DNA of 64,000 nt. Source: Pseudomonas sp. SCB32 (GTDB lineage Bacteria; Pseudomonadota; Gammaproteobacteria; Pseudomonadales; Pseudomonadaceae). The notes below the pieces were generated by a model. That model was not told where the DNA came from. It saw nothing but the letters and a program-made list of their open reading frames with translations, and did not search any database. Below are positions 19,422-28,720 of the stretch, one piece after another. Location: contig NZ_CP045118.1 of NCBI RefSeq assembly GCF_009189165.1, positions 4,526,001 to 4,590,000 on the forward strand, read 5' to 3'. Every line of letters begins with the position of its first letter. The first letter of the stretch is position 1. A program made the translations under genes and the position numbers.

Positions 19422-20696
19422 ATGTTGAAACGTCGCTGGCGGCATCTGCTCGCCCTGCTCCTTCTGGTCATTATTGCCGCGGGCCTGTTCCTGTGGAGCC
19501 GCCCCGCCGCCCAGGCCGTTCTGGAACACCACCAGTTGGCCGATGGCAGCGCGATCGGCCTGGCCATCCCTGCCAAGCAACCCACTGCGCGCGTCCTGCT
19601 GGCGGTGCAACCGGACCAGAAACTGGAAGACGGTCAGCTGCTGGCCCTGGCCCACGACACCGGCGCCCGCGTGGTGCAGTTCGTCTTCCCGGACAAGGAC
19701 TGCGCCGCCCAGCAGGCACGCATCAAGGCCGCCAGCGAGCTGCTGGATGGCCAACCGACCCTGGTGGCCGGCATCGGAGAGGGTGGCGCCTATGCCTGGC
19801 GCTGGCTCGCCGGGCAAAGTGACGACAAGGCCCACGCCCTGTCCGTCGGCTTCTCCCTGGAAAAAACCGACTGCACCGCCACGCCGCTGCCGCAGAGCGC
19901 CGCCCACGGCCACTGGCTGGCCGCCTGGAACGACAACCCCGACGACGCCAGCGCGCGCTTCGCCCGTGGTCTGAAGAACGCCGAAACGGTGATCAGCGAC
20001 TACGACACGCCGCTGCCCAAGGTCCTCGCCGACCAGCTTCGCCACCTGCTGCAGGGCGGCAACGACAACGTGCCGGTGGTGGAAGTCCCCGCCGCCAAGC
20101 CGTCGGAAACCGTCACCCTGTTCTACTCCGGCGACGGCGGCTGGCGCGACCTGGACCGCGATGTTGCCGCGCAGATGGCCGAGCTGGGCTACCCGGTGGT
20201 GGGCGTCGATGCGCTGCGCTACTTCTGGGAGCACAAGAGCCCCGAGCAGAGCGCCGCCGACCTCGCCGTGCTGATGCAGCACTACCGCCAGAAGTGGGGC
20301 GCCAAGCACTTCGTGCTGGCTGGCTACTCCTTCGGTGCCGATGTGCTGCCGGCGATCTACAACCGTCTGCCGGCCGACGCCAAGAAGGACGTCAGCGCGG
20401 TGATCCTGCTGGCCTTCGCCCGCAGCGGCAGCTTCGAGATCGAAGTACAGGGCTGGCTGGGCAAGGCCGGCCAGGAAGCCGCCACCGGCCCGGAAATGGC
20501 TCGCTTGCCGGGGCCCAAGGTGCTCTGCGTGTACGGCATCGAGGAAAAGGACGAGAGCGGTTGCACCCAGCCGCAGTCGGTCGGAGAGAACCTCCAGCTC
20601 CCTGGTGGCCACCACTTCGACGAGAACTATCCAGCCCTCGCCAAGCGCCTGGTCAACGCCATCCGCTCGCGCCAGGCGGCCGACAACGAAGGTTGA
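19422..20696 (+). CDS. Periplasmic AcvB/VirJ-family alanyl-phosphatidylglycerol hydrolase
   Basis: The 424-residue protein has an N-terminal signal anchor (about residues 8-25) and a C-terminal VirJ/AcvB alpha/beta-hydrolase domain: SGDGGWRDLDRDVA, the nucleophile serine in LAGYSFGADVLPAIYN, and the histidine in LPGGHHFDENY. In P. aeruginosa the gene after mprF (PA0919) encodes a periplasmic enzyme that removes alanine from alanyl-phosphatidylglycerol and so tunes MprF output. Here it starts one base after mprF stops, the same arrangement. Assignment of the exact substrate is by this context. Confidence 0.87.
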   Translation: MLKRRWRHLLALLLLVIIAAGLFLWSRPAAQAVLEHHQLADGSAIGLAIPAKQPTARVLLAVQPDQKLEDGQLLALAHDTGARVVQFVFPDKDCAAQQARIKAASELLDGQPTLVAGIGEGGAYAWRWLAGQSDDKAHALSVGFSLEKTDCTATPLPQSAAHGHWLAAWNDNPDDASARFARGLKNAETVISDYDTPLPKVLADQLRHLLQGGNDNVPVVEVPAAKPSETVTLFYSGDGGWRDLDRDVAAQMAELGYPVVGVDALRYFWEHKSPEQSAADLAVLMQHYRQKWGAKHFVLAGYSFGADVLPAIYNRLPADAKKDVSAVILLAFARSGSFEIEVQGWLGKAGQEAATGPEMARLPGPKVLCVYGIEEKDESGCTQPQSVGENLQLPGGHHFDENYPALAKRLVNAIRSRQAADNEG

Positions 20697-20704
20697 TCCC
20701 CATC

Positions 20705-20731
20705 AAAGGGCCGCGCAATGCGGCCCTTTCT
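20705..20731 (+). terminator. Terminator of the mprF operon
   Basis: AAAGGGCCGC-GCAAT-GCGGCCCTTT is a perfect 10-base-pair stem ending in TTTCT, 9 bases after the hydrolase stop codon. Confidence 0.9.
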
Positions 20732-20830
20732 CCATGGCCCGGTGCTGCTTCAGACTTGCTTAAGGCTCTACACTGACACTTTAAGCCCCGCTGCCAGAGC
20801 GGGGACCGTGAAGCTGAACAAGGAACCGTC

Positions 20831-21394
20831 ATGAGCCTGACAAAGAAACCCTCCCGGTACGGAAGCCTGTCGATCGCCATGCATTGGCTCATGCTGCTGC
20901 TGATTGCCGCCGTATACGCCACCATGGAGCTGCGCGGGAACTTCCCGAAGGGCAGCGAAGCCCGTGAACTGCTCAAGCAATGGCACTTCATGCTCGGCCT
21001 CAGCGTCTTCGCGCTGGTCTGGCTGCGCCTGATCGGCCGTTTCATCTACCCGACCCCGCCGATCCTCCCCGCTCCGCCGAGCTGGCAGATGACGCTGGCC
21101 AAATTGATGCACGTGGCACTCTACGTCCTGATGATCAGCCTGCCCCTGGCCGGCTGGGTGATTCTCAGCGCCGCCGACAAGCCCATCCCCTTCTGGGGCA
21201 TGGAGCTGCCACCCCTGGTGGGCAAGAACCCTGACCTGGCCAAGCAGGTCAGGGAATGGCACGAGGTCATCGCCTCGCTGGGCTACTGGCTGATCGGCCT
21301 GCACGCGCTGGCCGCCCTGTTCCACCACTACATCAGCCGCGACAACACCCTGGTACGCATGCTGCCAGGCAAGGGCGAGGCACGGCCGGAGTAA
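20831..21394 (+). CDS. Cytochrome b561 family protein
   Basis: The 187-residue inner-membrane protein has four membrane helices. Histidines on them can ligate two b hemes: H in IAMHWLMLLL (helix 1), WHFMLGLSVF (helix 2), LMHVALYVL (helix 3) and LHALAALFHHYI (helix 4). This is the bacterial cytochrome b561 pattern (E. coli CybB, a superoxide:quinone oxidoreductase). The ATG is preceded by AAGGAA. It stands alone between the mprF operon and kup. Confidence 0.92.
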   Translation: MSLTKKPSRYGSLSIAMHWLMLLLIAAVYATMELRGNFPKGSEARELLKQWHFMLGLSVFALVWLRLIGRFIYPTPPILPAPPSWQMTLAKLMHVALYVLMISLPLAGWVILSAADKPIPFWGMELPPLVGKNPDLAKQVREWHEVIASLGYWLIGLHALAALFHHYISRDNTLVRMLPGKGEARPE

Positions 21395-21408
21395 CGGGCC
21401 AGTCACTG

Positions 21409-21432
21409 TTCGCGAGCAAGCTCGCTCCTACA
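21409..21432. repeat. REP-type half element, copy B
   Basis: The 24-base sequence beginning TTCGCGAGCAAGCTCGC is the exact reverse complement of the element at 29504-29527. Confidence 0.8.
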
Positions 21433-21825
21433 CGGATGAGCCGCTACGGAGCCAGCTTTGCTCTTGAGGACTTCCAGCGAAACCTCCGCACACGCCAGAA
21501 CGCCCCTTCAGGAGGCCGAGTGGAATCGGAGTTTCAGGGGTTGAGCGGCATGGATGCCGCGAGAGCGTCGTTGGGCCATGGATGGCCCGTCGACGCGTGC
21601 CCCTGAAACTCCGATGGAGCGAGGGAAACGAAGCGAAGCGTAGTAACAGCCGAAGGATGGCCCGAAGGGTGAGCGAAGCGAATCACCCCCGGCGAAGCCG
21701 GGGCCGGATGATGGGGCAAGACCTTTGCCTCCTTTGGGTCGTTTGCCAAAGGAGGTCGCCCGAGGGGGCGAAACAAGAAATCCCAATACACGCCGAAGCG
21801 GCGCAGAACACCGAACGAGAAGAGC

Positions 21826-21850
21826 ATCGCGGAGAAGCTCCGCTCCTACG
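21826..21850. repeat. REP-type half element
   Basis: ATCGCGGAGAAGCTCCGCTC followed by CTACG shares the CGCTCCTACG end of the other REP copies in this window. Confidence 0.65.
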
Positions 21851-21888
21851 AAAATCAACAGCGGCTTAATCTCAGCGAGCCGCCCAAC

Positions 21889-21917
21889 AAAAAAGCGCGC
21901 CATCGGCGCGCTTTTTT
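21889..21917. terminator. Bidirectional terminator, kup side
   Basis: AAAAAAGCGCGC-CATCG-GCGCGCTTTTTT is symmetrical with T-runs in both directions. It lies 15 bases beyond the kup stop codon. Confidence 0.93.
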
Positions 21918-21931
21918 AATGCAGCAGAAAC

Positions 21932-23836
21932 TCAGATCTCCACCTGCGTCCCCAGCTCGATCACCCGGTTCAACGGCAGGTTGAAGTAGCGCAGGTTGCC
22001 GTTGGCGTTCTTCAGCAGGAAGGCGAACAAGCCCTCGCGCCAGCGCGCCATGCCAATCAGCTTGGACGGGATCACCGTCTCGCGGCTGAGGAAGTAGGTG
22101 GTGCGCATCGGGCTGAAGTCCAGTTCATTGAGGTGGCAGAGCTTGAGTGCCAGCGGAATGTCCGGGTCCTCCATGAAGCCAAAGTGCAGCACCACGCGGA
22201 AGAAGCCTTCGCCGTAGGCATCCACCTCGAAACGCCGATCCGGGCTGACGCGCGGGCTGTCTTCGTTGACCACGGTGAGCAGGACCACCTGCTCATGCAG
22301 CACCTGGTTGTGCAACAGGTTGTGCAACAGCGCGTGGGGTACGGCGTCGGAGCGCGCGGTGAGGAACACGGCGGTACCCTGCACTCGGTGCGGCGGCTGC
22401 GAACGGATACTGGAGATGAACAACGGCAGCGGCAGCGAGCCTTCGTCCAGGCGGTCCACCAGCAACTGGCGGCCACGCTTCCAGGTGGTCATCAGGATGA
22501 ACAGGGCAATACCGGCGATCACCGGGAAGGCACCGCCCTGGACGACCTTGGGCAGGTTCGCAGCAAAGAACAGGCTGTCCACCAGCAGCATCAAAAGGAA
22601 GAACGGAATGGCCAGCCACATCGGCCATTTCCACAGCAGCCAGATCACCACACCCATCAGCAACGTGGTCATCAGCATGGTGCCGGTGACCGCCACGCCA
22701 TAGGCCGAGGCCAGGGCCGCGGAGGACTCGAAGCCCAGCACCAGCAGCACCACGCCCACCATCAGCGCCCAGTTCACCATGCCGATGTAGATCTGCCCCT
22801 GCTCATGGCTGGACGTGTGCTGGATCACCATGCGCGGCACGTAGCCGAGTTGGATGGCCTGGCGGGTCAGGGAGAAGGCACCGGAAATCACCGCCTGGGA
22901 CGCAATCACGGTCGCTGCGGTGGACAGCGCCACCATCGGCACCAGTGCCCAGCCGGGGGCGGTCAGGTAGAAGGGGTTACGTGCAGCTTCGGCGTTGACC
23001 AGAATGGTTGCGCCCTGGCCGAAGTAATTGAGCACCAGCGCCGGCAGCACCAGGGCGAACCAGGCGCGGGCGATCGGCTTGCGGCCGAAGTGACCCATGT
23101 CCGCATACAGCGCTTCGGCGCCGGTCAGCGCCAGTACGGTTGCGCCGAGGATGGCCACGCCGATGCCGGGATGGGAGATGAAGAAGTTCATCGCCCAGGC
23201 CGGATTCATCGCCTTGAGCACTTCGGGCTGCTGCGACACGCCATAGGCGCCCAGCGCCGCCAGGGCGACGAACCAGGCCACCATCACCGGGCCGAACAGG
23301 ATGCCAATGCGCGCCGTGCCGTGCTTCTGGATCAGGAACAGGCCGACCAGCACGATCAGCGACAGCGGCACCACCCAGTGTTCCAGGCCGTCGAAGGCGA
23401 TCTCCAGGCCCTCGATGGCCGAGAGTACCGAGATCGCCGGGGTGATCATGCTGTCGCCGTAGAACAACGCCGCGCCGATTAGGCCGGCGATCACCACGAA
23501 CGCCTGCATCCGATGCCGGCCGGTGGCAGCGCGACGGGCCAGGGCCGACAGCGCCATCACCCCGCCCTCACCCTGGTTGTCGGCGCGCAGCACGAAGATC
23601 ACGTACTTGATCGACACCACCCAGATCAGCGACCAGAAGATCAGCGAGAGTACGCCGAGCACGCCGTCATGGTTGGGCTGCACACCGTAGCCGCCGACGA
23701 ACACCTCCTTGAGGGTGTACAGCGGGCTGGTCCCGATATCGCCGTAGCAGACGCCTACGGCGCCAACCATCAGACCGATCGCGGAGCTGGAATGGGGCTG
23801 TTCATGCTCAACGGTGCCGGCACTTGCATCGGACAT
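21932..23836 (-). CDS. kup: Low-affinity potassium uptake protein Kup
   Basis: Kup (TrkD) is a proton-coupled potassium importer of the inner membrane. The 634-residue protein has about 12 membrane helices in residues 20-440 and a C-terminal cytoplasmic domain. The family signature [18 protein letters not shown] is at residues about 29-46, and [30 protein letters not shown] follows. A GAGGAA site precedes the ATG. It is divergent from rimO and ends at a strong bidirectional terminator. Confidence 0.95.
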   Translation of the reverse strand: MSDASAGTVEHEQPHSSSAIGLMVGAVGVCYGDIGTSPLYTLKEVFVGGYGVQPNHDGVLGVLSLIFWSLIWVVSIKYVIFVLRADNQGEGGVMALSALARRAATGRHRMQAFVVIAGLIGAALFYGDSMITPAISVLSAIEGLEIAFDGLEHWVVPLSLIVLVGLFLIQKHGTARIGILFGPVMVAWFVALAALGAYGVSQQPEVLKAMNPAWAMNFFISHPGIGVAILGATVLALTGAEALYADMGHFGRKPIARAWFALVLPALVLNYFGQGATILVNAEAARNPFYLTAPGWALVPMVALSTAATVIASQAVISGAFSLTRQAIQLGYVPRMVIQHTSSHEQGQIYIGMVNWALMVGVVLLVLGFESSAALASAYGVAVTGTMLMTTLLMGVVIWLLWKWPMWLAIPFFLLMLLVDSLFFAANLPKVVQGGAFPVIAGIALFILMTTWKRGRQLLVDRLDEGSLPLPLFISSIRSQPPHRVQGTAVFLTARSDAVPHALLHNLLHNQVLHEQVVLLTVVNEDSPRVSPDRRFEVDAYGEGFFRVVLHFGFMEDPDIPLALKLCHLNELDFSPMRTTYFLSRETVIPSKLIGMARWREGLFAFLLKNANGNLRYFNLPLNRVIELGTQVEI

Positions 23837-23995
23837 GTAACAAAATTCCTCGAAAAATTCGGCGCATCCTGCTCCGACCCTTTCGGCGATGCAAGAGCCG
23901 GTAGCATTCGATTTGAAAGACTATAGAGCCTGTTGCCCACAATTACCGGCTGGCCGGCGTTATCGAGAGCCTGCGACAGCTTGTCCCAGGGAGAC

Positions 23996-24024
23996 TGGTC
24001 AAGCGCGCGGCCTGCCGCTAGAAT
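23996..24024 (+). promoter_or_regulatory. Candidate rimO promoter
   Basis: TGGTCA (23996-24001) and TAGAAT (24019-24024) with a 17-base spacer lie 55 bases before the rimO ATG in the kup/rimO divergent spacer. The -35 matches 4 of 6 consensus bases. Confidence 0.4.
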
Positions 24025-24078
24025 TGCGCACTTTTTGATCAGAGGCGCCACCAGCGCGCCCTTCGAGGTTAGCCGCAC

Positions 24079-25401
24079 ATGTCCACCGCCACCCCAAAAG
24101 TCGGATTCGTCTCGCTCGGATGCCCCAAGGCGACCGTCGATTCCGAACGCATCCTCACCCAACTGCGCATGGAAGGGTACGAAATCGTCCCCACCTATCA
24201 GGACGCAGACGTGGTGGTGGTGAACACCTGCGGCTTCATCGATAGCGCCAAGGCCGAATCCCTCGACGCCATCGGCGAGGCCATTGCCGAGAACGGCAAG
24301 GTCATCGTCACCGGCTGCATGGGCGTATCCGAAGACAGCATCCGCGACGTACACCCCAGCGTGCTGGCCGTGACCGGCCCGCAGCAGTACGAGCAGGTGG
24401 TCAGCGCCGTCCACGAGGTGATCCCGCCCAAGGCCGAGCACAACCCGCTGATCGACCTGGTGCCGCCGCAGGGCATCAAGCTGACCCCGCGCCACTACGC
24501 CTACCTGAAGATTTCCGAAGGCTGCAACCACAGCTGCAGCTTCTGCATCATCCCGTCCATGCGCGGCAAGCTGGTCAGCCGCCCGGTGGGCGACGTGCTC
24601 AGCGAAGCCCAGCGCCTGGTCAAGGCCGGCGTGAAAGAGCTGCTGGTCATCTCCCAAGACACCAGCGCCTATGGGGTGGACCTGAAGTACAAGATGGACT
24701 TCTGGGACGGCCAGCCGGTGAAGACCCGCATGCTGGAGCTGTGCCAGGCGCTCTCCTCCATGGGCGTATGGGTGCGCCTGCACTACGTCTACCCGTACCC
24801 CAACGTCGACGACGTGATCCCGCTGATGGCCGAGGGCAAGCTGCTGCCCTACCTGGACATCCCCTTCCAGCACGCCAGCCCGAAAGTGCTCAAGTCCATG
24901 AAGCGCCCCGCCTTCGAGGACAAGACCCTGGCGCGCATCAAGAAGTGGCGCGAGATCTGCCCCGAGCTGACCATCCGCTCCACCTTCATCGTCGGCTTCC
25001 CCGGCGAGACCGAGGAAGATTTCCAGTACCTGCTGGACTGGCTGACCGAAGCCCAGCTCGACCGCGTAGGCTGCTTCCAGTACTCCCCGGTGGAAGGCGC
25101 CCCGGCCAACGACCTGGGCCTGGATATCGTTCCGGACGACGTCAAGCAGGACCGTTGGGAGCGCTTCATGGCGCACCAGCAGGCGATCTCCGCCGCCCGC
25201 CTGCAACTGAAGGTCGGCAAGGAAATCGACGTGCTGATCGACGAAGTGGACGATGAAGGCGCGGTCGGCCGTTCCTACGCCGACGCCCCGGAAATCGACG
25301 GCGCCGTCTACATCGACAGCTTCGACGTGAAGCCGGGCGACAAGGTGCGCGTACGCATCACCGACGCCGACGAGTACGACCTCTGGGCCGAACTGGTCTG
25401 A
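24079..25401 (+). CDS. rimO: Ribosomal protein S12 methylthiotransferase RimO
   Basis: RimO is a radical-SAM enzyme that adds a methylthio group to a conserved aspartate of ribosomal protein S12. The 440-residue protein has the N-terminal UPF0004 domain with three cluster cysteines ([30 protein letters not shown]), the radical-SAM motif C149-NHS-C153-SF-C156, and a C-terminal TRAM domain. The SLGCPKxxVDSE start and overall length separate it from MiaB. It is followed by its own terminator. Confidence 0.96.
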   Translation: MSTATPKVGFVSLGCPKATVDSERILTQLRMEGYEIVPTYQDADVVVVNTCGFIDSAKAESLDAIGEAIAENGKVIVTGCMGVSEDSIRDVHPSVLAVTGPQQYEQVVSAVHEVIPPKAEHNPLIDLVPPQGIKLTPRHYAYLKISEGCNHSCSFCIIPSMRGKLVSRPVGDVLSEAQRLVKAGVKELLVISQDTSAYGVDLKYKMDFWDGQPVKTRMLELCQALSSMGVWVRLHYVYPYPNVDDVIPLMAEGKLLPYLDIPFQHASPKVLKSMKRPAFEDKTLARIKKWREICPELTIRSTFIVGFPGETEEDFQYLLDWLTEAQLDRVGCFQYSPVEGAPANDLGLDIVPDDVKQDRWERFMAHQQAISAARLQLKVGKEIDVLIDEVDDEGAVGRSYADAPEIDGAVYIDSFDVKPGDKVRVRITDADEYDLWAELV

Positions 25402-25406
25402 TCCGC

Positions 25407-25432
25407 AAAAGCCCCGCTGAAGCGGGGCTTTT
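25407..25432 (+). terminator. Terminator of rimO
   Basis: AAAAGCCCCGC-TGAA-GCGGGGCTTTT, a perfect 11-base-pair stem 5 bases after the rimO stop. Confidence 0.93.
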
Positions 25433-25450
25433 CATTTCAATGGTAAGAAC

Positions 25451-25912
25451 ATGACCAACAACGACGTACTGCGCAGCCTGCGCTACCTGCTGGATATCCG
25501 CGATGCCCAGGTCGCCGAGATCACCGCGCTGGCCGGCTTCAACCTCAGCGCCGAGGACGTCGGCGCCTTCCTCGCCCGCGACGACGAGCCGGACTTCAAG
25601 CCCTGCAGCGACCGCGTGCTGGCGCACTTCCTCGACGGCCTGATCGTGCATCGCCGTGGCCGCGACGAATCCCGCCCGCTGCCGCCGGTGGAACTGCCGC
25701 TGACCAACAACATCACCCTGAAGAAGCTACGTGTCGCCTTCGAGCTGCGCGACGACGACATCCTCGCGATCCTCGACAGCGTGGGCTTCATCGTGACCAA
25801 AGGCGAACTGGGCGCGCTGTTCCGCAAGCCCGGCCACAGCAACTACCGCCCTTGCGGCGACCAGTTGCTGCGCAATTTCCTCAAGGGCCTGACCCTGCGC
25901 CAGCAGCGCTGA
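25451..25912 (+). CDS. DUF1456 (YehS-type) protein
   Basis: The 153-residue protein consists of two tandem repeats of about 70 residues. Each begins with a NN(D/I)xLxxLRxxxxLRD motif (TNNDVLRSLRYLLDIRD at 2-18; TNNITLKKLRVAFELRD at about 85-101) and ends with a YRPC/FKPC-DxxLxxFLxGL block. This is the DUF1456 family (E. coli YehS), whose function is unknown. It lies between the rimO terminator and the DUF2784 gene, which starts 8 bases later. Confidence 0.9.
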   Translation: MTNNDVLRSLRYLLDIRDAQVAEITALAGFNLSAEDVGAFLARDDEPDFKPCSDRVLAHFLDGLIVHRRGRDESRPLPPVELPLTNNITLKKLRVAFELRDDDILAILDSVGFIVTKGELGALFRKPGHSNYRPCGDQLLRNFLKGLTLRQQR

Positions 25913-25919
25913 GGCGGCC

Positions 25920-26288
25920 GTGCTCCAGCGCCTCGCCGCCGATGCCGTGGTGTTGCTGCACCTGGGCTTCATCCTCTTCGTCGTGCTCGGCGGGCTGCTG
26001 GTGCTGCGATGGCCACGCCTGGCCTGGCTGCACCTGCCAGCGGCAGGCTGGGGCATGGCGGTGGAATTCCTCCACCTATATTGCCCGCTCACGCCGCTGG
26101 AGAATCACTTCCGCCAGTCCGCCGGCGGGCTGGGCTACAACGGCGGCTTCATCGAGCACTACCTGATCCCGCTGATCTACCCCGCCGGCCTGACCGAGGC
26201 GATTCAGATCGTCCTCGGCCTGGCGGTGCTGGCGATCAATCTGCCGCCTTACCTGCTGCTGGCTCGGCGGCGACTGCGCTCCCGCTAG
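25920..26288 (+). CDS. DUF2784 membrane protein
   Basis: The 122-residue protein has three membrane helices (about 6-30, 35-50 and 95-115) and the family block CPLTPLENHFRQSAGG followed by GYNGGFIEHYLIPLIYP. This matches DUF2784, an uncharacterised inner-membrane family. It starts at GTG 25920, 8 bases after the DUF1456 stop, so the two may be cotranscribed. Its last 53 bases overlap the 3' end of the convergent glycosyltransferase gene. Confidence 0.85.
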   Translation: MLQRLAADAVVLLHLGFILFVVLGGLLVLRWPRLAWLHLPAAGWGMAVEFLHLYCPLTPLENHFRQSAGGLGYNGGFIEHYLIPLIYPAGLTEAIQIVLGLAVLAINLPPYLLLARRRLRSR

Positions 26289-27810
26289 CAGGCGCCGGCA
26301 AATAGGCCAGGCTGGTGTCCGTGGTCTTGTGTCCCAGCCGCTGGCCGTTGTTCGGCCCGGACTCGACGACACTGTGATCCTTCTCCAGCCACGTCAGCGG
26401 GCGCGCGCCGCGATGCGATGCCAGAGTGATGATCAGGGTCCGCTGCGGGTTCCAGTCATCACCGGTACGCTGGCGCAACCAGGCGAACAGAGCGGCGCTG
26501 TCTGTCTCGGGATATCCGGAACGTACGTAGAGGAACGGATGTGCCTGGGGAGAGCCGAACTTCTCCAGGTACATCGGCACCCGCGCATCGAGATCGCCCA
26601 GCATCACCACTCGCCACTGCGACCACGGCGCCGTGCGCTCAGCCTGGCTACGCACGTCGCTGGCGAAGGTCGGTGCGCCGCCATTGCCATTGCTCCACGG
26701 ATAGACCACACCCAGCACCAGCAGCATCAGCACGGCCGCTGCCGCCACTCCGCGTGGCCACGCACGCCCGAGGCCTGCCAGGCCACGCTCGTGGCGGGAT
26801 TCGACGACCCACCAGGCCGCGATCAACTGGGCGAACGGCACCAGGGGCAGCACGTAATAGCTGCGGCGGCTGCCACTGGCGGTAAAGAACGCGAACAGCA
26901 GGATCAGCGCCCAGATCAGCCAGCGCGCATTGGGTTCCAGCTGCTTCCAGCGGCGCGCGGCGAACCACAGCCCGAGAATCCATAGCGGCGCCCAGGGCAA
27001 GGTGTAGGCCGGCAGATAAAGGAGATAGGTATAGATCGGCCCCACGTGGTCGAAGGGCTGGAAGAAGCGCACCACGTTCTCGCGGAACACCAGGGCCAGG
27101 CCGCTCTCGCCATAGGTGGGTTGGCCATAGAAGTGCGACAGCACGAAGGGAATCGCGTACACCCCGCCAGCCACCACCACGGCCGCCACCAGCCGCAGGT
27201 TCAGATGCCGGCGCCAGCGCCCCTCGCTGAACAGGTGCGGCACCAGCGCCAGCACGGGCAGGATGAAGCCGATCAGCCCCTTGCACAACGAGGTCAGCGT
27301 CAGGAGCAGGCAGAACCCCAGGTAGCGCGAGAAACGCGTATCCTCCGGCCCGCGCCAGTACCACGCCAACGCCGCCAGCACGCCGAACACCGTCAGCATG
27401 TCCGCCGTCGCCACCCGCGCCCAGAACAGGAAGTAGAAGGTGGTCGCCATCAGCCAGCCGGCCAGCAGGCCGGTGCCCTTGCGCAACAGGTGCTCGCCCA
27501 GCCACCAGACCAGCCAGACGCTGCCCAACCCTGCGAGCACGCTGCTCGCACGCAGCGTCCAGTGATTGAGGCCGAACAGGCTGGCGGGGGCGGTGATCAG
27601 CCAGTAGGACAACAGCGGCTTGTCGTAGTAGGGCCGTCCGTTCAGGTAGGGGTCAAAGTAGTCCTTCGACTGCAGCATCTGCAGCGCGATATCCGCCCAG
27701 CGTATTTCCGGTCCCCAGAGTTCGCGGCCTCCCAGGCCGAACACCAGCAACAAGAACGTGGCGCCCAGCAGTATCGCCAGCGCTTTCCGCTCCCTCGTCC
27801 ACTCCCGCAT
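26236..27810 (-). CDS. ArnT-like glycosyltransferase (GT-C membrane enzyme)
   Basis: The 524-residue integral membrane protein has about 12 hydrophobic helices. It resembles the ArnT/PMT family of lipid-linked sugar transferases: the first periplasmic loop has RELWGPEIRWADIALQML and GRPYYDKPLLSYWLI, the positions of the acidic catalytic residue and the conserved KPPLxYW-like block. Its acceptor is unknown; true ArnT adds aminoarabinose to lipid A and normally sits in the arn operon, which is not here. I prefer ATG 27810 because the GAGGGG site is 6 bases before it; the ATG at 27816 touches that site. The 3' end overlaps the DUF2784 gene by 53 bases. Confidence 0.85.
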   Translation of the reverse strand: MREWTRERKALAILLGATFLLLVFGLGGRELWGPEIRWADIALQMLQSKDYFDPYLNGRPYYDKPLLSYWLITAPASLFGLNHWTLRASSVLAGLGSVWLVWWLGEHLLRKGTGLLAGWLMATTFYFLFWARVATADMLTVFGVLAALAWYWRGPEDTRFSRYLGFCLLLTLTSLCKGLIGFILPVLALVPHLFSEGRWRRHLNLRLVAAVVVAGGVYAIPFVLSHFYGQPTYGESGLALVFRENVVRFFQPFDHVGPIYTYLLYLPAYTLPWAPLWILGLWFAARRWKQLEPNARWLIWALILLFAFFTASGSRRSYYVLPLVPFAQLIAAWWVVESRHERGLAGLGRAWPRGVAAAAVLMLLVLGVVYPWSNGNGGAPTFASDVRSQAERTAPWSQWRVVMLGDLDARVPMYLEKFGSPQAHPFLYVRSGYPETDSAALFAWLRQRTGDDWNPQRTLIITLASHRGARPLTWLEKDHSVVESGPNNGQRLGHKTTDTSLAYLPAPASGSAVAAEPAAGKAAD

Positions 27811-28015
27811 CACCATCCCCTCAGAGGCACCGCGCCCAATTTGCGCCAGCAGACACTAGTCCGGAAAAGGTTATGCCGTCGTTAAAGTTTTGCTGGAATC
27901 CTGTGATATGCCGCCATTTGCGCTCAGTTCGACGCCCTCAGCGCCAGCGGCCCGTCCGGGGCACGGCGGCCTCAGATCAGGTACCATGGCGCCCCCTGCA
28001 CCCGCTTCCGCCGCC

Positions 28016-28714
28016 ATGCCCCACGCCATCACCCCCATCGGCCACGTCCGCTCCTGTTTCAAGGAGAAGTTCGCCATTCCGCGCCAGCCGCAACTGGCCC
28101 CAGCCGCGACCGGCGTGCTGGAGTTGCTGCCGCCGTTCGACACCGGCGACGCGGTGGAAGGCCTGGAGCAGGTCAGCCATGTCTGGCTGCTGTTCCTCTT
28201 CCACCAGGCGCTGGAAGACAAGCCGCGACTGAAGGTGCGTCCTCCGCGCCTGGGCGGCAACCGCTCCCTCGGCGTATTCGCCACCCGCGCCACCCACCGC
28301 CCCAACGGCATCGGCCAGTCGGTGGTGAAGTTGGATAAGGTCGAGCCCGGCCGTCTCTGGCTGTCCGGCATCGACCTGCTGGACGGCACGCCGGTGATCG
28401 ACATCAAACCCTATGTGCCCTACGCCGACATCGTCGACGATGCGCGCAATGCCATCGCCGATGCTCCGCCTGCGCCCATCGCCGTGCACTGGAGCGACGA
28501 AGCCCTGCGCCAGGCCCATGAGCACGGCCTGCGCCTCGGCCAGCCGGTGCATGAACTGGTCGAGCAGTGCCTCGCCCAGGACCCGCGCCCGGCCTACCAG
28601 AAGCCTCCGCCCGAGCGCCGTTATGGCGTGCGCTTGTGGGACCTGGACGTGCACTGGCACTACCCCGCCGACGGCGAAATCCGCGTACTCGACCTGACGC
28701 GCAGCGCCGACTGA
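28016..28714 (+). CDS. trmO: tRNA (t6A37 N6) methyltransferase TrmO
   Basis: TrmO (TsaA, YaeB) methylates N6 of threonylcarbamoyladenosine 37 in threonine tRNA. The 232-residue protein has the TsaA beta-barrel start ITPIGHVRSCFKEKFAIPRQP, the SAM-binding block GVFATRATHRPNGIGQSVVKL and DIKPYVPYADI. The C-terminal helical part ends YGVRLWDLDVHW. I use ATG 28016 because homology begins at once after it; the longer frame reads into low-complexity Pro/Ala sequence. The 205-base spacer to the glycosyltransferase shows nothing recognisable. Confidence 0.93.
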   Translation: MPHAITPIGHVRSCFKEKFAIPRQPQLAPAATGVLELLPPFDTGDAVEGLEQVSHVWLLFLFHQALEDKPRLKVRPPRLGGNRSLGVFATRATHRPNGIGQSVVKLDKVEPGRLWLSGIDLLDGTPVIDIKPYVPYADIVDDARNAIADAPPAPIAVHWSDEALRQAHEHGLRLGQPVHELVEQCLAQDPRPAYQKPPPERRYGVRLWDLDVHWHYPADGEIRVLDLTRSAD

Positions 28715-28720
28715 ACCGGA

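Larger units (their letters stand above)
21395..21888. other. Non-coding spacer with nested inverted-repeat element
   Basis: This 0.5-kb stretch holds no credible gene. A 16-base perfect inverted repeat (21525-21540, ATCGGAGTTTCAGGGG, with 21600-21615) encloses two further perfect hairpins, GCGGCAT-GG-ATGCCGC (21545-21560) and GGGCCAT-GG-ATGGCCC (21573-21588), giving a cloverleaf-like fold. Further on lie CCTCCTTTGG/CCAAAGGAGG (21728-21755) and a REP half at 21826-21850. Frames across it encode repetitive Arg/Ser/Pro-rich or FRPLxRPPLANDPKEAK-like peptides that I judge spurious. I have seen similar tracts in other Pseudomonas genomes, from memory. Confidence 0.7.

Noticed and set aside
21534..21827. 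97-codon frame reading FSFGVLRRFGVYWDFLFRPLGRPPLAN
   Set aside because: Lies entirely on the inverted-repeat element; the product is of a kind often mis-annotated in Pseudomonas and its length varies with the repeat.
22133..23482. 449-codon open frame opposite kup
   Set aside because: Antisense of the Kup membrane region; very rich in His and Gln, no family.
23770..25206. 478-codon open frame opposite rimO
   Set aside because: Spans the kup/rimO promoter region and the RimO gene in antisense; RimO motifs are complete on the plus strand.
26236..27810. arnT in the strict sense
   Set aside because: No other arn genes are adjacent and acceptor-specific residues cannot be judged by eye; kept as ArnT-like.
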